64,000 nucleotides of DNA from JAFAYN01 sp963733105 (GTDB lineage Bacteria > Gemmatimonadota > Gemmatimonadetes > Longimicrobiales > Longimicrobiaceae), in assembly GCA_963733105.1 (NCBI GenBank), contig CAVTCB010000018.1, positions 558,001 through 622,000 on the forward strand, read 5' to 3'. The translations under genes and the position numbers were made by a program. Each line of letters starts with the position of its first letter. Positions within the stretch are counted from its first letter, which is position 1. The notes below the pieces were generated by a model. It was given only the letters and a program-made list of their open reading frames with translations. It did no database searches and was not told the DNA's origin. Positions 26,577 through 34,701 of the stretch are shown in pieces.

Positions 26577-27791
26577 TCAGGAGGAGGGGAAGCGGAGCGT
26601 GCCGGCCACCTTCAGGGGGACGGGGCTGTCGAGGTTGCCGGAGGTCCCGAGCTGGCCGAACGCGTTGGAGCCCCAGCACCACACCTCGCCGCCCGTGGTG
26701 AGGCCGCAGGCGTGCTGCCTGCCGAGCGCGAGCGTGCGGAAGGCGAGCCCGCCGGCCACCGGCACGGGCACCCGCGCGCACCCGAACTCCGTCTGCTGGC
26801 TGAGGCGGCAGCTCTCCAGCGCCTGCGTGGTGCCGAGCTGCCCGGCGTCGCTGCTCCCCCAGCAGTGCGCGGCGCCCCCCTCGGCGATCCCGCAGCTGAA
26901 CCCGACGACGGAGTTGGCCCGCCCGGGGTACACCGCCGCGAAGCGCAGCCCCCCCGCGACGGCCGCGGGGGTGAACACCAGCCCCCCGCCCGCCCCGTTC
27001 CCCACCTGCCCGTACAGGTTGTAGCCCCAGCAGTACGCGGCGCCCGACGCGAGCGCGCAGGTGTGCGCCCCGCCCGCGCTCACCGAGCTGAAGGCGGTGC
27101 CGGGCACCGCCACCGGCGCGGTCGCGTTCGCCGGGGTCACGCCGCTCCCCACGCCGCGCTGCCCCAGGGCGTTGGAGCCCCAGCAGCAGGTGGCTCCGGC
27201 GGTGGTGATCGCGCAGGTGTGGAGGAGCCCCGGGCTCAGGGAGCGGAAGGCGAGCCCCCCCGCCACCGGGACGGGGACCGGGCTGCTGGTGGTGGAGCCG
27301 GTCCCCAGCCTCCCGGTGGCGTTGGACCCCCAGCAGTACGCCTCCCCGCTCCGGGTCGACCCGCAGGCGTGCGACCCTCCCACGCCGACGGAGGCGAAGA
27401 CGAGCCCCCCCGAGACCGGCTGCGGGACGGCCGCGTCCGTGGTGGTGCCGTTCCCGAGCTGCGCGTCCGTGTTCAGCCCCCAGCAGTACGCCGCGCCGTC
27501 GCGGGTGAGGCCGCAGGTGGTCTTCCCCGCCGCGGCCAGCGCGGTGAAGCGCAGCCCGCCGGTCACCGCCACCGGGGTGGTGCTCCCCACGTTGGTCCCC
27601 GTGCCGAGCTGGCCCACGTCGCTGGCGCCCCAGCAGTACGCCTCCCCGCGCTCCGTCAGCGCGCAGCTGTGGACGTCCCCCGCCACCAGGGACACGGCCG
27701 CGTCGGGGCGTTCGCGCTCCCCCGGCCCGGCGGGGTCGTCGCAGGCCGCGAAGAGGGCGAGCAGGGCGAAGGCGGAAGCGAGGCGGCGCAT
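26577..27791 (-). CDS. RCC1-repeat lipoprotein
   Basis: 404 aa from the ATG ending at 27791, which starts a lipoprotein signal with Cys17 (LFAAC). The mature part is built of about seven repeats of the form HxCALxxxGxxYCWGxNxxGQLGxG, i.e. RCC1/BNR-like blades forming a seven-bladed propeller. Each blade carries a Cys pair, suggesting disulfides outside the cytoplasm. Such secreted RCC1 proteins are common in soil bacteria; the ligand is unknown. Confidence 0.85.
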   Translation of the reverse strand: MRRLASAFALLALFAACDDPAGPGERERPDAAVSLVAGDVHSCALTERGEAYCWGASDVGQLGTGTNVGSTTPVAVTGGLRFTALAAAGKTTCGLTRDGAAYCWGLNTDAQLGNGTTTDAAVPQPVSGGLVFASVGVGGSHACGSTRSGEAYCWGSNATGRLGTGSTTSSPVPVPVAGGLAFRSLSPGLLHTCAITTAGATCCWGSNALGQRGVGSGVTPANATAPVAVPGTAFSSVSAGGAHTCALASGAAYCWGYNLYGQVGNGAGGGLVFTPAAVAGGLRFAAVYPGRANSVVGFSCGIAEGGAAHCWGSSDAGQLGTTQALESCRLSQQTEFGCARVPVPVAGGLAFRTLALGRQHACGLTTGGEVWCWGSNAFGQLGTSGNLDSPVPLKVAGTLRFPSS

Positions 27792-27964
27792 CGTGTCTCC
27801 TCGTGAAAGGGGGTGACGGGGCAAGGTAGTCGCGTCCGGACGGGGGGCAAACGGGTGAAGCGGGCTACATCCTTGCGCTCCGGCATGGGGGTGGCGCAGC
27901 TTCCCTGTCGACTCTCCGACCCGTGCCCGACGCTCGTCACGCTCCCCACCACCCGGGTCCCCCG

Positions 27965-28357
27965 ATGAGGAAGCAGTACCATCTGCGTCCATCGCCTTCC
28001 GGCCTCCTCGCCTGGGACGTCCATCGGCTCATCCGGCTCACCGCCCACCTCCCGCACGTCGAGGTGCCGCTCGACTCGATCCGAGAGCTCGACGAGCCGT
28101 TCTGGTTCGGGGGCGGGAGCGAGGCCGCGACGTGCCGCGCGGTGGCGGACCACGCCCGGCTGATCGCGGAGACCGACCTCCGGTACCCGATCATCCTGGG
28201 TGCGGACGGCCGCGTGATGGACGGAATGCATCGCGTGGCGAAGGCGTATCTCGAGGGGCGCGCGACGGTCGTGGCGGTGCGGCTGGACGCCGATCCCGAG
28301 CCCGACTTCGTCGGGGTCGACGAGGACGCGCTCCCGTACGATGATGCGGACCGGTGA
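27965..28357 (+). CDS. ParB/Srx-fold-like protein
   Basis: 130 aa from the ATG at 27965; a longer start at 27923 is possible. The segment VEVPLDSIRELDEPF and later YPIILGADGRVMDGMHRVAKAYLEGRATVVAVRL is the ParB N-terminal-like pattern (DGxHR-type motif, here DGMHR), seen in small ParB-like NTPases and sulfiredoxins. Neither DNA-binding helix-turn-helix nor partition genes are nearby. The downstream membrane-protein gene overlaps by 17 nt. Confidence 0.6.
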   Translation: MRKQYHLRPSPSGLLAWDVHRLIRLTAHLPHVEVPLDSIRELDEPFWFGGGSEAATCRAVADHARLIAETDLRYPIILGADGRVMDGMHRVAKAYLEGRATVVAVRLDADPEPDFVGVDEDALPYDDADR

Positions 28358-28796
28358 CCGCCTGCTCGTGACCGGGGGGGCGCTCACGGGTGCCGCGGCC
28401 CTGCTGCACGTCGCGATCATCCTCGGCGGCCCCGACTGGTACCGGTTCTTCGGGGCGGGCGAGCGCATGGCGCGTCTCGCCGCCCGCGGCTCCGTCTACC
28501 CGGCCGCCGTCACCGCCTGCATCGCCGCCGTGCTGGGCGTGTGGGCGCTCTACGCCTTCTCGGGCGCGGGTGTGGTCCGCCGCCTCCCCTTCCTGCGCCC
28601 GGTCCTCGCGCTCGTCGCCGCCGTGTACCTGGCCCGCGGCATCCTGGGCGTCCCGGCCGTGATGCTCGCGGACGACCCGTACGCGAGCCAGCTGAAGGCG
28701 AGGATGACGTTCATGGTGGTCAGCTCCGCGGTCTGCGTCGTGCTGGGACTCTGCTACGCCGTCGGCGCCACGTCGGTCCGGAAGCGGGCCGGATAG
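28341..28796 (+). CDS. Hypothetical four-helix membrane protein
   Basis: 151 aa. Four hydrophobic segments can be seen (near residues 8-28, 53-73, 84-104, 122-143) with little between them, giving an integral inner-membrane protein. No catalytic motif is evident. It overlaps the upstream ParB-like gene by 17 nt, so the two are co-expressed. Function unknown. Confidence 0.65.
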   Translation: MMRTGDRLLVTGGALTGAAALLHVAIILGGPDWYRFFGAGERMARLAARGSVYPAAVTACIAAVLGVWALYAFSGAGVVRRLPFLRPVLALVAAVYLARGILGVPAVMLADDPYASQLKARMTFMVVSSAVCVVLGLCYAVGATSVRKRAG

Positions 28797-28891
28797 CCGG
28801 ACCCTCACCCGGACCGGCTCTTGCCGCTGTGCGGAGCGGACAGGTATCATCGTTCTTCGTCGCAGCAGTGCCGGCTCCCGCTTCCCCGCGA

Positions 28892-29959
28892 ATGGCATCG
28901 ATCCCGCTGGACCTCGACCTCGACGACGGCAGGGGAGCCTTCCTGGGTGCCCGCACCCGGTTGTACCCGCGGCTCCGCTACATGGGATCGAAGTACCGGG
29001 TGATCCCCCACCTGGCGGCGGTCCTGTCCGGCCTCCGGTTCGACACGGTGCTCGACGCCTTCTCGGGGAGCGGGGTGGTGGGGTACGCCTTGAAGGAGAT
29101 GGGGAAGCGGGTGACCACCAACGACTTCCTCCACTTCCCGGCGACCGTGGCCCGCGCGGTGGTGGAGAACCCGGGCGTCCGCCTGGAGGACGAGGACGTG
29201 GAGCTGCTCCTCTCCCCCAACCGGGACGGGCGCGACTTCATCGCGAGCACCTTCGACGGGCTGTACTTCCCGCGCGAGGACCACCTCTTCCTCGACGCGG
29301 CCTGGTCGCACCTGGCGACGCTCCCCCCCTACAAGCGGGACCTCGCCGTCTCGGCGCTGTGCCTCGCGGCGGCGCGCAAGCAGCCGCGGGGCGTCTTCAC
29401 GGTCACCACCTTCCGCTACGACGACGGCCGCAGGACCCTCCGGCTCCCGCTTCGCGACCTCTTCGTGGAGGCGGTGCGCGACTACAACCGCGTGGTGTTC
29501 GACAACGGGCACCGGAACTCCGCGCGGTGCGGGGACGTCTTCCAGACCGACGCCGCGGGGTTCGACCTGGTCTACCTGGACCCGCCGTACGCCCCCCCCC
29601 GCGACGACAACGACTACATCAAGCGCTACCACTTCCTGGAGGGGCTCTCCGTCTACTGGGCCGGGCAGACCATCCTGGAGGACACCATCACCAAGAAGAT
29701 CCGCAAGAAGCCCACGCCGTTCGGCTCCAAGCGCACCATCAGTGACGCGCTGGAGCGGCTGGTGGCGCACTTCCGGGACAGCACCCTCGTCCTCTCCTAC
29801 AGCTCCAACTCCGTGCCCGCCGCGCCCGAGATCCGGGAGATCCTTTCCGGGGTCAAGCCGGCCGTGGAGATGATCCGCGTGCCCCACCGCTACTCCTTCG
29901 GGACGCACTCCAGGGCCGCGCGCCGCGCCGTAGACGAGTACATCTTCGTGGCGGAGTGA
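28892..29959 (+). CDS. DNA adenine N6-methylase (D12/Dam class)
   Basis: 355 aa from the ATG at 28892. RYMGSKYRVIPHLAAVL is the class-alpha motif X, DAFSGSGVVGYALKEMG the AdoMet motif I, and LVYLDPPYAPP the catalytic motif IV (DPPY). These identify an N6-adenine methylase of the D12 class (Dam, DpnM and relatives). Recognition sequence cannot be read from the protein. Directly followed, 3 nt later, by a candidate endonuclease, so this is probably a restriction-modification pair. Confidence 0.88.
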   Translation: MASIPLDLDLDDGRGAFLGARTRLYPRLRYMGSKYRVIPHLAAVLSGLRFDTVLDAFSGSGVVGYALKEMGKRVTTNDFLHFPATVARAVVENPGVRLEDEDVELLLSPNRDGRDFIASTFDGLYFPREDHLFLDAAWSHLATLPPYKRDLAVSALCLAAARKQPRGVFTVTTFRYDDGRRTLRLPLRDLFVEAVRDYNRVVFDNGHRNSARCGDVFQTDAAGFDLVYLDPPYAPPRDDNDYIKRYHFLEGLSVYWAGQTILEDTITKKIRKKPTPFGSKRTISDALERLVAHFRDSTLVLSYSSNSVPAAPEIREILSGVKPAVEMIRVPHRYSFGTHSRAARRAVDEYIFVAE

Positions 29960-29962
29960 CGC

Positions 29963-30805
29963 GTGGCGGCACCGATCTCGTTCTCCGACTTCCTGGACTC
30001 CCTGGCCGACCTGCGCCGTCTCGCGCGCGAGGACGCGGGGGTGGCCGCCGAGGTGTCGAGAGTGGTCGCCGCGCTGCGGGAAGCGGGCCGGCCCTCCCGG
30101 GAGATGCTGGCCGACTTCGTCCGCGCGCACCCGGATTCCGTCCCGGTGCTCGCGACCTGCGTGGGTCTGACGCACGAGCAGCTGAAGAACCAGCTGAGGC
30201 ACCGTCTGGGGACCAGCGGGTGGGTCACGCTCGCGCGCACTCGCGGCGAGGAACTGGTCAGGGTGCTGGACGCGGAGTTCAACCTGGTCGAGCGGCTGAC
30301 CGAGCAGCTCGCCCGCGAATGGACGTTCGACGACGTGCTGCTGGAGCGCTACCTCTGGTCCAGGCGCGGCGCGGTCACCGCCGTGAGCCAGGGGCGCACC
30401 GTCGAGGACGAGGTGGAGGCGATCGTGGAGCGCGTGGGGCTCCCGCGGGACGCGCGGACGCGCTTCTCCGGGCGGGGCGGGGGGACCGCGCCGTGCGACC
30501 TGGCGATCCCGGCGGGCGGGGATCGCGCGCAGATCGTGATCGCGATGAAGAGCTACAACTCCACCGGGAGCAAGCTCACGGACGCCGTCCGCGAGATCGA
30601 GGAGATGGCGAGCGTGCGCCTGCCCAGCCAGTACGTGTACGCCGTGGTGGACGGGATCGGGTGGAAGAGCCGGCAGGCCGACCTCCGGAGGATCTACGAC
30701 CTCTGGGACCGGCGCATGATCGACGGGCTGTACTCCCTCGCCCAGCTCGACCGCTTCGAAGCCGACCTCCGGGAGGCCGCCCGGAGGCTGGGCCTCGCTC
30801 CGTAG
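29963..30805 (+). CDS. Probable restriction endonuclease, PD-(D/E)XK-like
   Basis: 280 aa, GTG start 3 nt after the methylase. The C-terminal half has TAPCDLAIP followed by QIVIAMKSYNSTGSKLTDAV, resembling the PD...(D/E)xK core and GSKL segment of DpnII-like or related enzymes. The usual acidic residue before xK appears to be Ala (AMK), so catalysis may rely on another residue or be lost. The N-terminal half (about 150 residues) is helical without a known domain. Assignment leans strongly on the neighbouring methylase. Confidence 0.6.
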   Translation: MAAPISFSDFLDSLADLRRLAREDAGVAAEVSRVVAALREAGRPSREMLADFVRAHPDSVPVLATCVGLTHEQLKNQLRHRLGTSGWVTLARTRGEELVRVLDAEFNLVERLTEQLAREWTFDDVLLERYLWSRRGAVTAVSQGRTVEDEVEAIVERVGLPRDARTRFSGRGGGTAPCDLAIPAGGDRAQIVIAMKSYNSTGSKLTDAVREIEEMASVRLPSQYVYAVVDGIGWKSRQADLRRIYDLWDRRMIDGLYSLAQLDRFEADLREAARRLGLAP

Positions 30806-30809
30806 CGCC

Positions 30810-31445
30810 TCACCCCTCCCGCTCCCGCCGCCGCGCCTCCGGGAGCGTCGGGAATCGCACGACGATCCCGGCCCCCGTCGGCTGGGCCTCGGCGCCCACC
30901 TCCCCGAACAGCGCAGCCACGCCCGCCAGCCCCGGCGGCTCCCCGCCCGTCCCGCCCTCCACCTCCGCCTCCAGCACCACGAACCGCTCGTCGCCCGCCC
31001 AGCGCACCGACACCCGCGGCGCGCCCCGCTCCCGCGCGGCTTCCCCCAGCGCCACGAGCAGCGCCAGCAGCGCGTGCGTCAGCGCCCAGTCGGCGCAGAG
31101 CACGGGGAGCACCCCGGGGTCGCCGTCCACGGCGAACTCCACGTCGCGCACCTCCCGGTGCTGCCCCACCAAGGCCAGCACGTCGGGAAAGAGGTGAGGG
31201 AGCTGCAGGGGGATCGGCCCCTCGGACGGGTGGCGCGGGACCAGCCCCAGCAGGCGCAGCGTCCCCGAGAAGCGCTCCACCTCCTGCATCAGCGTGCGCT
31301 CCGCCCCCGGCGGCGCCGCGCCCATGGCGAGGAGCTGCGCCAGCGCGCTCAGCGAGGCCATGCGGTTGTTGAGGGCGTGGTGCACCCCCGCCACCAGGCC
31401 GTCGCTCGCCGCCAGCCACGCCTCCCGCGCCGATTCCCCGCTCAT
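30810..31445 (-). CDS. Histidine-kinase-like protein without sensor
   Basis: 211 aa from the ATG ending at 31445. The first part, SDGLVAGVHHALNNRMASLSALAQLLAMG, resembles a dimerisation/phosphoacceptor helix with a candidate His before ALNN. The rest resembles a degraded HATPase domain: ALTHALLALLVALGEAA replaces the N box, and the G boxes are poor (GAGIVVRFPTL). It may be a phosphotransfer or pseudo-kinase element for chemotaxis. It is divergent from motA with about 105 bp between. Confidence 0.55.
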   Translation of the reverse strand: MSGESAREAWLAASDGLVAGVHHALNNRMASLSALAQLLAMGAAPPGAERTLMQEVERFSGTLRLLGLVPRHPSEGPIPLQLPHLFPDVLALVGQHREVRDVEFAVDGDPGVLPVLCADWALTHALLALLVALGEAARERGAPRVSVRWAGDERFVVLEAEVEGGTGGEPPGLAGVAALFGEVGAEAQPTGAGIVVRFPTLPEARRREREG

Positions 31446-31469
31446 CGCCCCGCCTCCCGCCCCGCGGTG

Positions 31470-31497
31470 CAGCTCTCGGTCGCTCCGGCCGATACTC
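31470..31497 (+). promoter_or_regulatory. Possible sigma-28 promoter of motAB
   Basis: A good -10 element GCCGATAC (31488-31495) lies about 55 nt before the motA start. The -35 position (near GCAGCTCT) matches TAAAGTTT poorly, so confidence is lower than for the three promoters in the che region. Confidence 0.4.
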
Positions 31498-31550
31498 CTC
31501 CCACGGAGGAGACCCGCGCCCGAGGACCCCGCACTCCACGGTGAACCCAC

Positions 31551-32408
31551 GTGTTCCTGATCATCGGCCTCGTCGTCGTATTCGGCAGCATCATCGGCGG
31601 ATACGTCATGCACCACGGCCAGGTGGGCGTCCTGCTCCAGGTGAACGAGTTCATCATCATCGGCGGCGCCGCGCTCGGCGCCACCCTGATCGGGAACCCG
31701 CCCGCCGTCGTGAAGCGGATGTTCTCCGAGACGCTGGCGCTCCTCAAGCCCAACCCCTACGGCGAAGCCGCGTTCGCGGAGCTCCTGCAGGTTCTGTACG
31801 ACGTCTTCCAGACGGCGCGCAAGGAGGGGCTCGTGGGGCTGGAGGCCCACATCGAGGACCCCGCGAAGAGCGAGATCTTCCGGCGCTACCCCACCTTCAG
31901 CCACCACGCGGACGCCGTCGCCCTCCTGGCCGACACCCTCAAGGTGCTCCTCACCGGCGCGGTGGAGGACCACCACCTGGCCGAGATCCTGGACCTGGAC
32001 CTGGAGCGCCAGCACGAGGAGGCCATGGTGGTCCCCAACGCCATCACCAAGACCGGCGACGCCATGCCCGGGTTCGGGATCGTGGCCGCGGTGCTGGGCG
32101 TCATCATCACCATGGGCTCCATCGGCGGCGCGGCCTCCGAGATCGGCGCCAAGGTGGCCGCGGCGCTGGTGGGGACCTTCCTGGGGATCCTCCTGGCCTA
32201 CGGGGTGTTCGGGCCCATCGCGCAGGCCATCGAGGGGCGCGTCCGCTCCCACAGCGCCTACATGAACTGCATCCGCACCGCGCTCCTCTCCTTCTCGCGC
32301 GGCGACTCCCCCATGACCTCGGTGGAGTTCGCGAGGCGCAACATCGAGCCGGCGGACCGCCCGTCGTTCGCGGAGCTGGAGGAGCTGACCCGCAGGAAGG
32401 CGGCGTGA
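31551..32408 (+). CDS. motA: Flagellar stator protein MotA
   Basis: 285 aa, GTG start. Four membrane helices; LIIGLVVVFGSIIGGYVMHHGQVGVLLQVNEFIIIGGAALGATLIGNPP is the typical first half, and VPNAITKTGDAMPGFGIVAAVLGVIITMG the conserved third helix region with the proline channel residues. MotA5-MotB2 complexes drive rotation by ion flow. MotB follows after 1 nt. Confidence 0.95.
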   Translation: MFLIIGLVVVFGSIIGGYVMHHGQVGVLLQVNEFIIIGGAALGATLIGNPPAVVKRMFSETLALLKPNPYGEAAFAELLQVLYDVFQTARKEGLVGLEAHIEDPAKSEIFRRYPTFSHHADAVALLADTLKVLLTGAVEDHHLAEILDLDLERQHEEAMVVPNAITKTGDAMPGFGIVAAVLGVIITMGSIGGAASEIGAKVAAALVGTFLGILLAYGVFGPIAQAIEGRVRSHSAYMNCIRTALLSFSRGDSPMTSVEFARRNIEPADRPSFAELEELTRRKAA

Positions 32409-32409
32409 G

Positions 32410-33231
32410 GTGAGCCAGGACCGCAAGGCCCCGAAGAAGGTGGTCATCGTCCGCAGGAAGAAGGCGCACGCCCACGCGCACCACGGGGGATCGTGGAAGG
32501 TGGCCTACGCCGACTTCGTCACGGCGATGATGGCCTTCTTCATGGTGATGTGGATCCTGGGGATGGACGAGCAGACCAAGAAGGCCATCGAGTCCTACTT
32601 CGCCAGCCCGGTGGGGCAGCAGAAGGCGTACTCCGGCGGGAGCAGCCCCATCTCGTCCGGGAGCTCCCCCGCGGCGGTCCCCACGGCGGCGCTCCGGCTG
32701 ATCGTGCAGTCGCGGCAGAAGGAGGGGTTCGAGCGGGCCCGGGACCGGCTGAACCGGCGGCTGGCGGGACCGGACGGGGTGGGGGGGATCGGGGCGCGGG
32801 TGGAGATCGTGGTGAGCCAGGACGGGCTGCGCATCGAGCTGGTGGAGGGCGGGGACGGGGAGGCGTTCTTCCCCTTCGGCTCCCCCGCGATGAAGCCGCC
32901 GGCCCGCCGCGCGCTCCGCCTGATCGCCGCGGAGCTGGTGGCGCTCTCCAACCCGGTGGTGGTGGAGGGGCACACCGACGCGGCCCCCTTCGGCGCGCGG
33001 GGGGGCTACTCCAACTGGGAGCTGTCGGCGGAGCGGGCCAACGCGGCGCGGCGGGTGCTGGAGGGCTCGGGGCTGGACCCGCGGCGCGTCGTGGAGGTGC
33101 GCGGCCTGGGCGACCGGCAGCTCCGCCGCCCCGACCTCCCGCTCGACCCGTCCAACCGGCGCATCTCCATCCTCCTCCCCTTCGTCCTCCCCCCCGAGCC
33201 CGCCGCCCCGGTCCGCTCCGGCGCCGTCTGA
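32410..33231 (+). CDS. motB: Flagellar stator protein MotB
   Basis: 273 aa, GTG start. A basic, His-rich N-terminus (RRKKAHAHAHHGG) precedes the membrane helix SWKVAYADFVTAMMAFFMVMWIL with the essential Asp35. The C-terminal OmpA-like domain (VVEGHTDAAPFGARGGYSNWELSAERANAARRVLEGSGL...) binds peptidoglycan. With MotA it forms the stator. Ion specificity (H+ versus Na+) cannot be fixed from sequence alone. Confidence 0.95.
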   Translation: MSQDRKAPKKVVIVRRKKAHAHAHHGGSWKVAYADFVTAMMAFFMVMWILGMDEQTKKAIESYFASPVGQQKAYSGGSSPISSGSSPAAVPTAALRLIVQSRQKEGFERARDRLNRRLAGPDGVGGIGARVEIVVSQDGLRIELVEGGDGEAFFPFGSPAMKPPARRALRLIAAELVALSNPVVVEGHTDAAPFGARGGYSNWELSAERANAARRVLEGSGLDPRRVVEVRGLGDRQLRRPDLPLDPSNRRISILLPFVLPPEPAAPVRSGAV

Positions 33232-33309
33232 CAGCCCCCCCACCCCCGGCCCCTCCCCCGCAAGCGGGAGAGGGGAGCACGACAACGACAGAACTACAGG
33301 CACGAACAG

Positions 33310-33450
33310 CAGTTGCGTGAGGGATGCGAGCCCGAAGGGGCGAGACCCGGCGCAGTTTGCCGGGGCTCGACTCCGTTAAGCACGGTTGTATCGTGCTTTA
33401 CGGAGCCGCAGCCCGACCCCCGCGCCCCGCGGGGGGCACGCCCCAACCCT
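33310..33450 (-). repeat. Hairpin-rich dispersed repeat, copy B (inverted)
   Basis: Reverse complement of copy A at 26378-26522, about 95 % alike. Hairpin 2 here is CCCGGC (33346-33351) / GCCGGG (33359-33364): compared with copy A the stem has lost one base pair and exchanged A-T for G-C, keeping pairing. The loop differs at one base. It lies between motB and the convergent EAL/HDOD gene, preceded by a GGGGAGGGGCC-type short repeat at 33236-33280. Confidence 0.75.
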
Positions 33451-33463
33451 GCCCTTCACGAAA

Positions 33464-34690
33464 CTACTCCCCCAGCGCCCGCATCCGCTCCCGCGCCCAG
33501 GTCAGCGACTGCACGTACAGGTCGGGCACGTCCAGCGCGGACACCCCCGCCGCCGCCGCCAGCCGCGCCACCTCGTCCCACCGCCCCGCCTCGTAGGCAC
33601 GCACCATCTCCAGCGAGGGGGCGTACGGCCCCTTCCCGCGCAGGAGCGCGTCCCGCACCTCGGGCGCCAGGTCGATGCGCGCCAGCAGCTCCTCCAGCGG
33701 CACCCGGAGCAGCACGTCCAGCATGGAGAAGATCCCCACCATGAAGTAGGCGCCGGTGGACTTCCCGCGCCCCCCGGCCTCCCCCACCAGCTCGCACAGG
33801 CGCGCGCGCTGGACGGCCGCGTGCACCCGCTCGCTCTCCACCCCCGTCTCCGCGGGGATGGAGGTGACGAAGAGGAGGGCCAGCCAGCGGTGCAGCGCCT
33901 CCCGCCCCACCATCCGCACCGCGTGGCCGATGGACTGGATGCCGCGCCCGCCCACCGAGGCGGAGTTGACGATGCGGAGGAGCTTGTAGGTGAGGAGCGG
34001 GTCGGTGCGGAACGCCTCCTCGATGTCGCCGTCGGTGGCGTCGGGGTCGCGGAGCAGGTTCATCAGGCGGATGGCGCCCGCCTGCTCCACCGAGATCTCC
34101 CGCCGCGAGAGGATCTCCGGGCGGGAGAAGTAGTACCCCTGGAAGAGCTCGAACCCCAGCTCCAGGCACAGGTCGCGCACCTCCCGCGTCTCCACCCGCT
34201 CCGCCAGGAGGCGGACGCCGAAGGGGCGCAGCCGCTCCACCGTGCGGGACAGCTCGTCGGCGGAGGCGTTGAGCACGTCCAGCTTCACCACCTCGGCGCA
34301 CTCCAGGAACGGCTCCGCGGCCTCGCGGGGGACGAAGTCGTCCAGCGCCAGCCGGTAGCCGGCCCGCGTCAGCTCGCGGCAGGCGGCCACGGCCTCCTCG
34401 TCGGGCTCCACCCCCTCCAGCAGCTCGATCATCACCGTCCCGCGGTCGAGCAGCTCGTACAGCCGCTCGGTCAGCATCTCGCGGGTGAAGTTGATGAACG
34501 CCGTCTTCCCCCCGGTCACGCGGTCCAGCCCGAACCCCAGCAGGGAGTGGAGGAGCACCTCGTGCGACATCTGCCGCTGGGTGGCCCCCTCCGCGCGCAC
34601 GGCGTCGCCGCTGCGGCGGTAGAGGAGCTCGTACGCCTGGAGCTGGTCCGCGGCGTCGAAGATGGGCTGGCGTGCGACGAAGACTTCCAC
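33464..34690 (-). CDS. EAL-HDOD signalling protein (YuxH type)
   Basis: 408 aa from the GTG ending at 34690, placed so that the EAL-like domain starts at once (EVFVARQPIFDAADQLQAYELLYR). In the EAL-like part the signature is ELL rather than EAL and catalytic residues look incomplete, so c-di-GMP hydrolysis is unlikely. The C-terminal HDOD domain (DPLLTYKLLRIVNSASVG...IGHAVRMVGREALHRWLALL) is intact for its class. These proteins link c-di-GMP or stress signalling to motility. It lies 11 nt downstream of the hybrid kinase gene in the same transcript. Confidence 0.85.
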   Translation of the reverse strand: MEVFVARQPIFDAADQLQAYELLYRRSGDAVRAEGATQRQMSHEVLLHSLLGFGLDRVTGGKTAFINFTREMLTERLYELLDRGTVMIELLEGVEPDEEAVAACRELTRAGYRLALDDFVPREAAEPFLECAEVVKLDVLNASADELSRTVERLRPFGVRLLAERVETREVRDLCLELGFELFQGYYFSRPEILSRREISVEQAGAIRLMNLLRDPDATDGDIEEAFRTDPLLTYKLLRIVNSASVGGRGIQSIGHAVRMVGREALHRWLALLFVTSIPAETGVESERVHAAVQRARLCELVGEAGGRGKSTGAYFMVGIFSMLDVLLRVPLEELLARIDLAPEVRDALLRGKGPYAPSLEMVRAYEAGRWDEVARLAAAAGVSALDVPDLYVQSLTWARERMRALGE

Positions 34691-34701
34691 GTGCGTCCTG
34701 G

